A stretch of DNA of 33,680 nt from Nocardiopsis listeri NBRC 13360 (GCF_001570765.1 NZ_BCSH01000082.1:1-33680); one strand, 5' to 3'. Counted from the first letter of the stretch, positions 7,267 to 15,653 are shown. Program-made: numbers and translations. Notes: generated from the sequence alone by a model not told the origin.

Positions 7267-8292
7267 ATGACCACACCGATGGACGTGCCGGAGTCGTCCC
7301 AACACGCCGCCCCGGAAGCCGTCGCGGCGGGTGCCGAGGGTGCCGCCGGCAGGTCCCTACGTCAGATCGCCTGGCGACGCTTCCGCAGGGACAAGGTCGG
7401 TATGACCGGCGGCGTCATCGTCATCCTGCTCATCCTCATCGCGTTGTTCGCGCCGTTGCTCACCGCCTGGTTCGGTCACCCGCCCAACCAGTTCGACCAG
7501 GAGCTCGTCGACCCGCTCACCGGCGGTGTGCTGCGCGACCCCGACGACACCGCCCAAGGACTCGACCCCTGGGGAGGCATCAGCGCCGAACACCTTCTGG
7601 GGGTCGAACCCGTCAACGGGCGCGACCTGTTCAGTCGCATCGTCTACGGTGCGCGGACCTCACTGCTGGTCGCCACCGTCGCCACCGTGGTGTGCGTGGT
7701 CATCGGGACCGTCCTGGGCATCCTCGCCGGCTACTTCGGTGGTTGGGTCGACACCGTCATCAGCCGCACCATGGACATCTTCCTCGCCTTCCCGCTGCTG
7801 CTGTTCGCCATCGCCCTGGTCGGTGTCATCCCCGACGGGGCCTTCGGCCTGGAGGGCAACTACCTGCGCATCGGTGTCCTGGTGTTCATCATCGGGTTCT
7901 TCAACTGGCCCTACATCGGCCGCATCGTGCGCGGACAGACCCTCACCCTCAAGGAGCGTGAGTTCGTGGAGGCCTCCCGCAGCCTGGGGTCCGGCAACGC
8001 CCACATCGTCTTCCGCGAGATCCTGCCCAACCTCATCACCCCGATCCTCGTCTACTCCACCCTGCTGATCCCCACCAACATCCTCTTCGAAGCGGCCCTG
8101 AGCTTCCTGGGAGTGGGCATCAACCCGCCCATGGCGACCTGGGGCGGCATGCTGGAGAACGCGCTGCGCTTCTACACCACGTCACCGCACTTCGTGATCG
8201 TTCCGGGTCTGGCCATCTTCATCACCGTTCTGGCATTCAATCTCTTCGGCGACGGGCTGCGCGACGCCTTCGACCCGCGTTCCTCCGACTGA
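7267..8292 (+). CDS. Peptide ABC transporter permease, DppC/OppC type
   Basis: Inner-membrane permease of an oligopeptide/dipeptide importer, 341 residues. A cytoplasmic N-terminus with WRRFRRDKVGMTG leads into the first membrane segment (GGVIVILLILIALFAPLL, near 40-57). The core has four to five more segments and the EAA loop EASRSLGSGNAHIVFREILP that docks the ATPase. The large extracytoplasmic loop between the first two helices (FDQELVDPLTGG...) is typical of the OppC/DppC side. The ATG at 7267 with GGGGGCGGGGA before it is preferred over an upstream GTG at 7213. It is the first of four transporter genes on the plus strand, in an order unlike the usual A-B-C-D-F. Confidence 0.92.
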   Translation: MTTPMDVPESSQHAAPEAVAAGAEGAAGRSLRQIAWRRFRRDKVGMTGGVIVILLILIALFAPLLTAWFGHPPNQFDQELVDPLTGGVLRDPDDTAQGLDPWGGISAEHLLGVEPVNGRDLFSRIVYGARTSLLVATVATVVCVVIGTVLGILAGYFGGWVDTVISRTMDIFLAFPLLLFAIALVGVIPDGAFGLEGNYLRIGVLVFIIGFFNWPYIGRIVRGQTLTLKEREFVEASRSLGSGNAHIVFREILPNLITPILVYSTLLIPTNILFEAALSFLGVGINPPMATWGGMLENALRFYTTSPHFVIVPGLAIFITVLAFNLFGDGLRDAFDPRSSD

Positions 8293-8385
8293 ACGATCTC
8301 GTCTATGGTCATCACGGTCGGTATCCGTCCACTCACAGGGACGTGCTCCGCACGCCATCACCACCGAATCCCACCAGGAGGCAAG

Positions 8386-10200
8386 GTGACCACCCATCAC
8401 TTCACGCGACAGGGACCGCCCCGACGGTCCGGCGTGCTCCGACGAATCATGGCGCCCGCCGCGGCCGGCACCGCTCTGGCCCTGGCTCTGTCCGCCTGTG
8501 GCGGTGCGGGCGGAGGAGGCGGGGCGGGACAGTCCGACGCCGAGTTCAACGAGGGTGAGACCGCCGTCGTCAACCCGTCCGACGAGACCGGCGGAACCCT
8601 GCGCTACGCCATCTCCGCCGACTTCGACTCACCGGACCCGGGCAACACCTACTACGCGTTCGTCTGGAACTTCTCCCGCTACTACGCCCGCACCCTGCTG
8701 ACCTACACCGAGGCCCCCGGTGAACAGGGCGTGGAGCTACAGCCCGACCTCGCCGAGGAGATGCCCGAGGGCAACGAGGACTCCACGGAGTGGACGGTCC
8801 GCCTCAAGGAGGGCCTGCGCTTCGAGGACGGCTCGGAGATCACCGCCCAGGACGTCAAATACGCCATCGCGCGCGGCAACTTCGGCGACCAGGCACTTCC
8901 CAACGGTCCCAAGTACTTCCAGGAACTGCTCGCCGACAGCGACGACTACGAAGGCCCCTACGCCAACGAGGACGACCCGCTCGAAGGATTCGACGGAATC
9001 GAGACCCCGGACGACCACACCCTGATCTTCCACTTGAACACGAGCTTCTCGGAGTTCCCGTACGTGCTCATCCAGCCGCAGACCGCGCCGGTGCCCGCCG
9101 ACGCCGACCGTGGTGAGCAGTACCAGAGCAACGTGGTCTCCTCCGGGCCGTACAAGTTCGACGGAGAGTACCGGCCCGGCGTGTCCCTGAACCTGGTGCG
9201 CAACGAGGAGTGGGACTCCGAGACCGATCCGATTCGCAAGGCTCTGCCCGACCGGGTCGAGGTGCAGTTGGGCGTCGATCAGAACGAGATCGATCAGCGT
9301 CTGGTCAATGGCGAACTCGACGTCGACCTGGCCGGCACCGGCGTGGGCCCGGCCATGAAGGGCACCTTGATCACCGACGAGGCCGAGCGTCACAACATCG
9401 ACAACCCGCAGACCAGCACCCTGCGCTATGTCAACGTCAACACCGTCATCGAACCCCTGAACGACCCCGCCTGCCGCGAAGCCATCATGTACGCGGCCGA
9501 CCGGGACGCCCTGCAGCGCGCCTGGGGCGGCGACACCGGCGGTGACATCGCGACCCAGATCATGCCCACGTCCTTGCCCGGGGCGGACCCGAGTATCGAC
9601 CTGTACCCGTCCGAGGACAACAAGGGCGACCTGGAGATGGCACAGGAGAAGTTGGAGGAGTGCGGGCAGCCCGACGGGTTCTCCACCTCCATCGGTGCCC
9701 GCGCGGACCGTCCCACCGACGTGAGCACCGCCGAGGCGCTCCAGCAGGCGTTGGCCCGCGTGAACATCGAGACGGAGATCAAGCAGTATCCCTCCGACAC
9801 CTTCACCAACACCCAGGCGGGTTCCCCGGACTTCGTGCACGACAACGACCTGGGGCTGACCGTCTACGGGTGGGCTCCGGACTGGGCCAGCGGCTACGGC
9901 TTCATGAGCAAGATCCTGGACGGTGACGCCATCCAGGAAGCGGGTAACTCCAACATCGCCGAGTTGGACGACGACCAGATCAACGAGTGGTTCGACGAGG
10001 TCGTCTCCGAGGAGGACCCCGACGCCAGGGCCTCGATCTACACCCGGATCGACGAGCGGGCCATGGAGCAGGCCGCGATCCTGCCTGCGGTGTTCGAACG
10101 TACGGTGCTGTACCGGCCGGCCAACCTGACCAACGTGTACTACCACCCGGGCTACAGCATGTACGACTACATGAGTCTGGGCACCGACAACACCGACTGA
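8386..10200 (+). CDS. Peptide ABC transporter substrate-binding lipoprotein (SBP family 5)
   Basis: Extracellular membrane-anchored binding protein of the oligopeptide importer, 604 residues, in the usual range for family 5 (DppA/OppA). The signal peptide has a basic N-region (RRSGVLRRIM), a hydrophobic core and a lipobox LSAC with Cys38, followed by a Gly-rich linker. Family features are the N-terminal GTLRYAISADFDSPDPGN, the region EWTVRLKEGLRFEDGSEITA (matching the family pattern WTFKLRDGVKWSDG), and DVKYAIARG. The start is a GTG at 8386 with a strong AGGAGG 5 bp before it, which gives a proper signal peptide. It lies 93 bp behind the DppC-type gene and is followed by a hairpin, so it may be made in excess over the downstream permease (inference). 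Confidence 0.93.
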   Translation: MTTHHFTRQGPPRRSGVLRRIMAPAAAGTALALALSACGGAGGGGGAGQSDAEFNEGETAVVNPSDETGGTLRYAISADFDSPDPGNTYYAFVWNFSRYYARTLLTYTEAPGEQGVELQPDLAEEMPEGNEDSTEWTVRLKEGLRFEDGSEITAQDVKYAIARGNFGDQALPNGPKYFQELLADSDDYEGPYANEDDPLEGFDGIETPDDHTLIFHLNTSFSEFPYVLIQPQTAPVPADADRGEQYQSNVVSSGPYKFDGEYRPGVSLNLVRNEEWDSETDPIRKALPDRVEVQLGVDQNEIDQRLVNGELDVDLAGTGVGPAMKGTLITDEAERHNIDNPQTSTLRYVNVNTVIEPLNDPACREAIMYAADRDALQRAWGGDTGGDIATQIMPTSLPGADPSIDLYPSEDNKGDLEMAQEKLEECGQPDGFSTSIGARADRPTDVSTAEALQQALARVNIETEIKQYPSDTFTNTQAGSPDFVHDNDLGLTVYGWAPDWASGYGFMSKILDGDAIQEAGNSNIAELDDDQINEWFDEVVSEEDPDARASIYTRIDERAMEQAAILPAVFERTVLYRPANLTNVYYHPGYSMYDYMSLGTDNTD

Positions 10201-10214
10201 CCGGTGTGAGAGGT

Positions 10215-10252
10215 CCGAGGGCGGCGACCTCCTGGAGGGGCGCCGCCCTCGG
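10215..10252. terminator. Hairpin between binding-protein and permease genes
   Basis: A 12-bp perfect stem (CCGAGGGCGGCG at 10215-10226, CGCCGCCCTCGG at 10241-10252) with a 14-nt loop lies 15 bp after the binding-protein stop. It may partly end transcription and set a higher binding-protein level, or protect the upstream mRNA. Confidence 0.6.
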
Positions 10253-10393
10253 CATGTCGGGCACCCGCGCACACGCCGATCACTAGCCGTGATCGACTGA
10301 TTTCCATGGGTTAGTGTTTGGCTTCGGGGTGGAGTCATCATCACCCCGGGCCAGGGCCCCGGGCTCGGGTTCCGACGATAGAAAGCACGCGCC

Positions 10394-11407
10394 ATGCTGA
10401 CCTACATCCTGCGCCGGTTGGGCGCCGGGCTGCTGCTCTTGGCCGTGGTCACCATGGTCACCTTCGCCATCTTCTACGTGGTGCCGCGATGGGCGGGTCG
10501 CACCACCGAACAACTCGCCACCATGTACGTGGGTCGGGCTCCCACCCCGGAGGCCATCCAGGCCACCATCGAACGGCTTGGGTTGGACCAACCGATCGCC
10601 GTACAGTTCGGCGAGTTCGTCCGCGGGATCTTCTTCGGAGCCCAGTACCGATTCGGCGGCGAGACCATCGAGTGTGCCGCCCCCTGCTTCGGCTACTCCT
10701 TCCAGACCTACCAGGAGGTCTTCCCCGAGGTCCTGGCCCGGCTCCCGGTGACCGGGTCGTTGGCCCTGGGCGCCGGCGTCATCTGGCTGGTCGGCGGGAT
10801 CGCGGTGGGTGTGATCTCCGCGGTGTGGAAGGGCAGCCTCTTCGACCGACTGGCGATGGCGGTGGCCCTGGCCGGGGTGTCCCTGCCGATCTTCTTCACC
10901 GGTCTGCTCGCTCTGGCCTTCCTCGTGCACTCTTGGGGCCTGTTCGGGACCCCCGGATACGTTCCCTTCACCCAGGACCCGTTCGGTTGGGTCCAAGGGT
11001 TGCTGCTGCCCTGGCTGACGCTCGCGTTCCTGCACGCGGCCATGTACGCCCGCCAGACCCGCGCGGGCATGCTGGAGGCCCTCAGCGAGGACTACATCCG
11101 CACGGCCCGGGCCAAGGGACTGAGCGAGAGCAAGGTGGTGCTCAAGCACGCCCTGCGTCCCACCCTGACCCCCATCGTCACCATCTTCGGTCTCGACCTG
11201 GGGTTGGTCCTGGGCGGCGCGGTCCTGACCGAACAGGTCTTCTCACTCAACGGCATCGGTCGGTACGCCGTACAGGCCATCACCCAGAGCGACCTTCCGG
11301 TGATCCTCGGTGTGACCTTGTTCGGCGCGTTCTTCATCGTCATCTGCAACCTGATCGTGGACCTGGTGTACCCGCTGATCGACCCGCGTGTGCGCGTCCA
11401 CGGCTGA
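10394..11407 (+). CDS. Peptide ABC transporter permease, DppB/OppB type
   Basis: Second inner-membrane permease of the peptide importer, 337 residues. The N-terminus MLTYILRRLGAGLLLLAVVT is the signature first helix of DppB/OppB proteins, followed by GRAPTPEAIQATIERLGLDQPI, the conserved periplasmic motif. The EAA loop is LSEDYIRTARAKGLSESKVV, and FGLDLGLVLGGAVLTEQVF lies near the C-terminal helices. The ATG at 10394 has only a weak ribosome site (GAAAG). The 193-bp gap from the binding-protein gene, including the hairpin, allows a separate promoter, but I could not identify one with confidence. The next gene, encoding the ATPase, starts 15 bp after the stop. Confidence 0.93.
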   Translation: MLTYILRRLGAGLLLLAVVTMVTFAIFYVVPRWAGRTTEQLATMYVGRAPTPEAIQATIERLGLDQPIAVQFGEFVRGIFFGAQYRFGGETIECAAPCFGYSFQTYQEVFPEVLARLPVTGSLALGAGVIWLVGGIAVGVISAVWKGSLFDRLAMAVALAGVSLPIFFTGLLALAFLVHSWGLFGTPGYVPFTQDPFGWVQGLLLPWLTLAFLHAAMYARQTRAGMLEALSEDYIRTARAKGLSESKVVLKHALRPTLTPIVTIFGLDLGLVLGGAVLTEQVFSLNGIGRYAVQAITQSDLPVILGVTLFGAFFIVICNLIVDLVYPLIDPRVRVHG

Positions 11408-11422
11408 AGAGAGGCGTCCTAC

Positions 11423-13228
11423 ATGAGTGAATCCGATCCCGCCGCCACGGTCGTGCGCGTCGACGACCTGCGGGTGACGTTCCCGACGATGGACGGTGAG
11501 GTCCGCGCGGTGGACGGACTGTCCTTCGAGGTCCCGGCCGGAGGCGGGCTGGGCATCGTGGGGGAGTCGGGGTCCGGCAAGAGCGTGACCTCCCTGGCCC
11601 TGATGGGTCTGCACCGGGGCACCCGCGCCGAGATCACCGGCGGGATCGAGGTGGTGGGCAACGACGTGGTGGCCGCCTCCGACAAGCGACTCCGTCGGAT
11701 GCGCGGCAACGACATCGCGATGGTCTTCCAGGACCCGATGCAATCGCTGCACCCGCAGTACACCATCGGCAACCAGCTCATCGAGGCGTTGCGGGTGCAC
11801 CGATCACAGGTGTCGCGCTCGAAGGCACGCGAGCGGGCGATCGAGTCGCTGGAGCGCGTCGGCATCCCCGAACCGGCCAAACGGATCAACTCCTACCCGC
11901 ACGAGTTCTCCGGCGGTATGCGTCAACGCGTCCTCATCGCCATGGGGTTGATGTGCGACCCCAAGGTGCTGCTGGCCGACGAACCCACCACCGCGCTGGA
12001 CGTGACCGTCCAGGCCCAGATCCTGGACCTGCTCGACGAGCTGCGCCGTGACCTGGACATGGGCCTCATCCTCGTCTCGCACGATCTGGCCGTCGTGGCC
12101 GGTTCGGTGGACGAGGTCGTGGTGATGCGCCATGGCCGGGCGGTGGAACGCGGCGACGTGCGCCACGTGCTGTCCGAACCCGAACATCCCTACACTCAGG
12201 CGCTGCTGGACGCGGTGCCGCGTGTGGAGGTCTCCCGGGCCCAGCGCCGCGCCCGGGACCGTGCGGACCGCAAGGAGCGGAAAAACGGGGAAAAGCAGTC
12301 CCGGACCGCGCGGGAGGAGGTCGAGGGGCCGCCCAAGGGGGCAACCGCTTTCCCGGCTTTTTCCTCGGCCGCCGAGGGCGCGGGGAAGGGCGAGCCGCTG
12401 CTTCGGGTGAGCGACCTCTCGCAGAGCTTCAAGGTCCGCGGGGGACTGTGGGGCCGCTCCAGCGACTTCTGGGCGGTCAAGGGAGTCAGCTTCGAGCTAC
12501 GGTGGGGCGAGACGCTCGGCATCGTGGGTGAGTCCGGCTCGGGCAAGAGCACGGTCTCGCGCATGATCATGCGTCTGTTGGAGCCCACTGCGGGAACCGT
12601 GGAGTTCCAGGGACGCGACATCACCCATCTGCCGGAGCGGCGCATGCGCCCGCTTCGCAAGCAGATCCAGATGGTGTTCCAGAACCCGTACTCCTCGCTG
12701 AACCCGCGCTTGACCATCGGGGAGAGCATCGGCACCGCGCTGAGGGTGCAGGGCGAGCGCGATGGCAAGAAGATCCGCGGTCAGGTACAGGACCTGTTGG
12801 AGCGGGTGGGCCTGGAGCCCAACCACTACAACCGGTTCCCGCACGCGTTCTCCGGTGGTCAGCGTCAGCGCATCGCCATCGCCCGCGCGCTGATCCTCAA
12901 GCCCAAGCTGATCATCTGCGACGAGCCGGTCTCGGCGCTGGACGTGTCCACGCAGGACCAGGTGCTGCGGCTGCTCTCGGAGTTGCAGGACGACTTCGGC
13001 CTGACCTACATCTTCGTGGCCCACGACCTGGCGGTCGTGCGTCAGGTCAGTGACCGCGTCGCGGTCATGCGCAAGGGCGAGGTCGTGGAGATGGGCGACA
13101 GCGACGCGGTCTACGAGAACCCGCGGAGCGACTACACCCAGCAGTTGCTCACCGCCGCCCCGGTCCTGGACCCGGACGAGGCCCGCCGTCTACGCGCCGA
13201 ACGCGTGCGACAGCGCGCCGCCGGCTGA
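11423..13228 (+). CDS. Fused double ATP-binding protein of the peptide transporter (DppD-DppF)
   Basis: The energising subunit, 601 residues, with two complete ABC domains that are separate DppD and DppF proteins in many bacteria. Domain 1 (about 10-270) has Walker A GESGSGKS at 47-54, signature SGGMRQR and Walker B VLLADEPTTALD. Domain 2 (about 325-590) has Walker A GESGSGKS at 369-376, signature SGGQRQR and Walker B LIICDEPVSALD. Between them is a charged linker rich in Arg, Lys and Glu (about 273-325). Both domains carry the oligopeptide-type C-terminal extension (HPYTQALLDAVP in the first, SDYTQQLLTAAP in the second). The ATG at 11423 lies 15 bp after the permease stop, so the two genes are probably co-transcribed. 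Confidence 0.94.
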   Translation: MSESDPAATVVRVDDLRVTFPTMDGEVRAVDGLSFEVPAGGGLGIVGESGSGKSVTSLALMGLHRGTRAEITGGIEVVGNDVVAASDKRLRRMRGNDIAMVFQDPMQSLHPQYTIGNQLIEALRVHRSQVSRSKARERAIESLERVGIPEPAKRINSYPHEFSGGMRQRVLIAMGLMCDPKVLLADEPTTALDVTVQAQILDLLDELRRDLDMGLILVSHDLAVVAGSVDEVVVMRHGRAVERGDVRHVLSEPEHPYTQALLDAVPRVEVSRAQRRARDRADRKERKNGEKQSRTAREEVEGPPKGATAFPAFSSAAEGAGKGEPLLRVSDLSQSFKVRGGLWGRSSDFWAVKGVSFELRWGETLGIVGESGSGKSTVSRMIMRLLEPTAGTVEFQGRDITHLPERRMRPLRKQIQMVFQNPYSSLNPRLTIGESIGTALRVQGERDGKKIRGQVQDLLERVGLEPNHYNRFPHAFSGGQRQRIAIARALILKPKLIICDEPVSALDVSTQDQVLRLLSELQDDFGLTYIFVAHDLAVVRQVSDRVAVMRKGEVVEMGDSDAVYENPRSDYTQQLLTAAPVLDPDEARRLRAERVRQRAAG

Positions 13229-13270
13229 ACGGTGACGGGGCCCGCGGGGCCGGGGCGCGAGGCGGACGGT

Positions 13271-13903
13271 CTAGGAAGCACCGAGCCCTCGCAGAAGCGC
13301 CCGTAGGCCGAAGAGGAAGCGGGCCAAGGCCTCGACCTCGCCGGGGGAGTCCTCGCGTCCCTCATATCGCACCTGGTGTCCCACGGAACCCAGGCAGTAC
13401 GAAAGGAGGGAGTCACGCCCCCGGGCCACGTCGTCTCCGGACAACCCGGCCTCCTCCAGGGCCGCGTCCAACATGGCGACGGTGCGCTGCTCCGCCAGGG
13501 TCAACGGTGCACGGTGCATCAGCAGCGACATCGCGCCCGAGTAGGTCAGGAGCCGGGTGCGGTAGGACTCGGCCCACGCCGTGATCCGGCGGTCCCATGG
13601 CAGATTCTCGACTCGGTCCGGGTCCTCCTCGGCGATCCCGGCGGCGGGCAGCTCCTCTTCCTCGGGCCCTTGGCCCTCGGTCAGACCGCTCACCACCCGA
13701 GCGGTGGTGACATAGGCGGCGATGGCGTTGAACAGCTGTTCCTTGCCCCTGGGAAAGTGATGGTAGATCGCCATGGCCTCCACCTCCAGGGCGTCGCCCA
13801 GCCGGCGCATGGACAGGCCGCCCAGGCCACGTCCGGCGATGATGTGCAAGGCCTCCACGATGATGAGCTCGCGGCTGAGCCCTGCGTTGTTCCTACTGAC
13901 CAC
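13271..13903 (-). CDS. TetR-family transcriptional regulator
   Basis: A 210-residue repressor-type protein. The N-terminal helix-turn-helix (about 8-55) reads LIIVEALHIIAGRGLGGLSM, then RRLGDALEVEAMAIYHHFP, the classic TetR recognition segment. The C-terminal ligand domain has an acidic loop (GPEEEELPAAGIAEEDPD, about 80-97) and is otherwise helical. The frame is open to 14617, but the GTG at 13903 with GGAGG 5 bp upstream gives the normal N-terminus. It is convergent with the peptide transporter and divergent from the small gene at 14060. The target is unknown. Self-regulation through the inverted repeat at 13951-13978 is possible. Confidence 0.88.
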   Translation of the reverse strand: MVSRNNAGLSRELIIVEALHIIAGRGLGGLSMRRLGDALEVEAMAIYHHFPRGKEQLFNAIAAYVTTARVVSGLTEGQGPEEEELPAAGIAEEDPDRVENLPWDRRITAWAESYRTRLLTYSGAMSLLMHRAPLTLAEQRTVAMLDAALEEAGLSGDDVARGRDSLLSYCLGSVGHQVRYEGREDSPGEVEALARFLFGLRALLRGLGAS

Positions 13904-13950
13904 GGGTTCCTCCGGGGGCTCGAGGGGATCTACTGAGTAAGGTGACAGGT

Positions 13951-13978
13951 CGGGTCGGCGAACGCCCGTACCGACCCG
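13951..13978. promoter_or_regulatory. Inverted repeat between the TetR gene and its divergent neighbour
   Basis: CGGGTCGG (13951-13958) and CCGACCCG (13971-13978) are 8-bp perfect arms separated by 12 bp, 48-75 bp upstream of the TetR start. It could be an operator for that regulator or a leader hairpin. The spacing is wide for a single TetR dimer site. Confidence 0.35.
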
Positions 13979-14059
13979 CATCCCGGGTCGCAGGATGATC
14001 CTCGTCACCTCTAGAGTTGCGACGAGACCGCCGATGTTACGCCCGATGGAGAGCGCAAG

Positions 14060-14446
14060 ATGCGAGTTCCCAAGCAGGACAGGACCCAGGCGCGCGAGAG
14101 GCTCGCTCGCGACCAGGAGTTGGCCGACCGACTGCCCGAGCTTCTCAAGAGCGTGTCCGAGACCGAGGACGCCTTGGACTCGGCCCGTCAGCACAACGCT
14201 CCCGTGGGGGAGCTTCGTGACCGCGGGTTGGCCCTGGACACCGCGCTCACCGACGCCATGCGCGCGGCCTACGCGCACGAACGCGTCCTCGTCGGCCCCA
14301 AGGGGTACGTCGACCGCATCCAGCGTCGCAAGCGCATGGCCCGTCCCGGGGTCAAGCGGGCCACGCGGATCGCGGAGCGTCTGCTCACCGAACGCGAGGC
14401 CCACCGCCTGCACGGCATCCAGCGGGTGCCGCGCCGCGTGGTCTGA
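14060..14446 (+). CDS. Basic helical protein of unknown function
   Basis: 128 residues, not recognised. The sequence is highly charged and probably all-helical, with no membrane segment or signal peptide. An N-terminal KQDRTQARERLARDQELADR stretch could be coiled coil. The C-terminus is very basic (IQRRKRMARPGVKRATRIAE and RVPRRVV), which might bind nucleic acid (inference only). The ATG at 14060 has GGAG about 8 bp upstream. It is divergent from the TetR gene and followed by a good terminator, so it forms a transcription unit of its own. Confidence 0.65.
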   Translation: MRVPKQDRTQARERLARDQELADRLPELLKSVSETEDALDSARQHNAPVGELRDRGLALDTALTDAMRAAYAHERVLVGPKGYVDRIQRRKRMARPGVKRATRIAERLLTEREAHRLHGIQRVPRRVV

Positions 14447-14457
14447 TCGACGCCCCG

Positions 14458-14496
14458 CACGGGCCCCTCGCCCCGATCGTGGACGCGGGGCCCGTG
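14458..14496. terminator. Terminator after the basic hypothetical gene
   Basis: A 10-bp perfect stem (CACGGGCCCC at 14458-14467, GGGGCCCGTG at 14487-14496) with a 19-nt loop, starting 12 bp after the stop codon. Confidence 0.6.
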
Positions 14497-14543
14497 TGGT
14501 CGCTCCGAGTGGTCGATCGGTGGGCGATAGGTTGGGTGGCGTG

Positions 14544-14559
14544 CCCGGTCGAGACCGGG
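14544..14559. promoter_or_regulatory. Palindrome upstream of the YtrA-type regulator
   Basis: CCCGGTC-GA-GACCGGG is a 16-bp palindrome with perfect 7-bp arms, 38 bp upstream of the regulator start and just downstream of a TAGGTT box (14529-14534) that could be a -10. The position suits an autoregulatory operator, though it could instead form an RNA hairpin. Confidence 0.4.
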
Positions 14560-14597
14560 TCAGGAGCAGGCGATCCAGGTAGGGAGCGAAAAGGGAC

Positions 14598-14960
14598 ATG
14601 GCGGATTTCATCCGCATTGATCCGGCGTCGAAGGTACCGCCCTACGAACAGATCAGGGCCTTGGTCGCGATCGCGGCCGCCAATGGCGAACTTCCGGTCG
14701 GATACCGGTTGCCGACGGTTCGGGCCCTGGCCGGAGAACTCGCGGTCGCCGTCAACACCGTCGCCCGCGCCTACCGCGAGCTGGAGCAGGCCGGAGTGGT
14801 GGAGACCCGCGGGCGTTCGGGCACCTTCGTGGCGGCGGCAGGCGACGACCAACGCGCCGAAGCGCTCGCCGCGGCACGGGTGTACGCCGAAGTCATCACC
14901 AGGGTGGGTCTGGACCACGATGAGGCCATCGAGATCCTGCGGGCGGCCCTGGACGGCTGA
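14598..14960 (+). CDS. YtrA-subfamily GntR transcriptional regulator
   Basis: A short GntR regulator of 120 residues. The winged helix-turn-helix occupies residues 1-77: VPPYEQIRALVAIAAANGEL, then LPTVRALAGELAVAVNTVAR and GVVETRGRSGTFVA. Only a short helical tail follows (about 85-118), as in the YtrA subfamily, which lacks a large ligand-binding domain. The ATG at 14598 has AGGGAG about 12 bp upstream. Most YtrA-type genes sit beside an ABC transporter that they control. None lies here, since the next gene encodes the Gly/Arg/Ser-repeat protein. The palindrome at 14544-14559 is a candidate self-operator. Confidence 0.88.
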   Translation: MADFIRIDPASKVPPYEQIRALVAIAAANGELPVGYRLPTVRALAGELAVAVNTVARAYRELEQAGVVETRGRSGTFVAAAGDDQRAEALAAARVYAEVITRVGLDHDEAIEILRAALDG

Positions 14961-15086
14961 GAGACCTCAATGGCGGACGAAGCCGGCTTCCGTGGAGCCC
15001 CCGAGGGACACGACGCACGCCGAGCATCCGTGGTTCCACCGCGTAGCGGTGATGACCATAACTGGACGAAAGTGCTCACATCCCTC

Positions 15087-15113
15087 TTGAACTGCGAAGA
15101 CAGAGGCTAGTCT
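15087..15113 (+). promoter_or_regulatory. Candidate promoter of the GRSGG-repeat protein gene
   Basis: TTGAAC (15087-15092) and TAGTCT (15108-15113) are good -35/-10 matches, though the 15-bp spacer is short. They sit 58 bp upstream of the ATG in a locally AT-richer stretch. Confidence 0.4.
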
Positions 15114-15170
15114 CGTAGTGACGCCGTTCCCCTGACGGCGTCGGTAAGAACAATCCCCCAAGGAGGCCCC

Positions 15171-15653
15171 ATGAACAGGAGATCCGGCGGAGGACGGTCA
15201 TCGGGAGGTCGCTCCGGTGGCGGTCGTTCGGGTGGAGGTCGCTCCGGTGGTGGCCGCTCGGGTGGTGGCCGCTCCTCCGGCGGCTTCAGCGGGCGCCGGG
15301 CGGGTGGTTCCTCCCGTTCCGGTGGCGGCTTCAGCTCGCGTACCGGCCGCTCGGCCGGTGGTGGAGCCGCGCGCTCCGGTGGCGGCTTCAACTCCCGTAG
15401 CGGTCGCTCGGCTCGACCGGCGCGTACCCCCAGGGCCGCCAGACCCTCACGAACGACCCGGTCCAACCCCACCTACGTGGTCGCGCCGTCCTCCGGGTAT
15501 CGGCGCCGCTGGTATGGCGGAAACCGGCACTACTACGACGACGGCCACGGTTACGCTCCGCGTCGCCGAGGCGGCGGCATAGCCTCCGCGATCGGCTGCC
15601 TGGCGTTCGCCGTGGTGGTGTTGGCAGTGGTCATCGTCTTCGCCGTCCTGTGA
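15171..15653 (+). CDS. Gly/Arg/Ser-repeat protein with C-terminal membrane anchor
   Basis: 160 residues, function unknown. Residues 1-90 are low-complexity: perfect GRSGG units at 13-32, then variants such as GRSSGG, SRSGGGFSSR and ARSGGGFNSRSGRS. A basic, Tyr-containing segment (NPTYVVAPSSGYRRRWYGG, then HYYDDGHGYAPRRRGGG) leads to one hydrophobic helix at about 136-160 (ASAIGCLAFAVVVLAVVIVF) that ends the protein. With no signal peptide and a C-terminal helix it is probably tail-anchored with a positively charged, disordered cytoplasmic head. RGG-like heads often bind RNA or acidic partners, but no function is shown. The ATG at 15171 has AAGGAGG 4 bp before it. The strong ribosome site and the regular in-frame repeat support coding. 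Confidence 0.8.
   Translation: MNRRSGGGRSSGGRSGGGRSGGGRSGGGRSGGGRSSGGFSGRRAGGSSRSGGGFSSRTGRSAGGGAARSGGGFNSRSGRSARPARTPRAARPSRTTRSNPTYVVAPSSGYRRRWYGGNRHYYDDGHGYAPRRRGGGIASAIGCLAFAVVVLAVVIVFAVL
15207..15266 (+). repeat. Four in-frame 15-bp repeats encoding GRSGG
   Basis: Units start at 15207, 15222, 15237 and 15252 and read GGTCGCTCCGGTGGC with mostly synonymous variation. A degenerate fifth unit follows at 15267. Synonymous drift with a conserved peptide suggests selection on the protein repeat. Confidence 0.85.

Noticed and set aside
8737..10395. A 552-codon open frame on the minus strand opposite the peptide-binding protein gene.
   Set aside because: It is a shadow of the binding-protein gene, without ribosome site or recognisable family.
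13239..13251. A GGCCC-GCG-GGGCC mini-hairpin between the fused ATPase and TetR genes.
   Set aside because: A 5-bp stem with a 3-nt loop in GC-rich DNA is expected by chance and is too weak to call a terminator.
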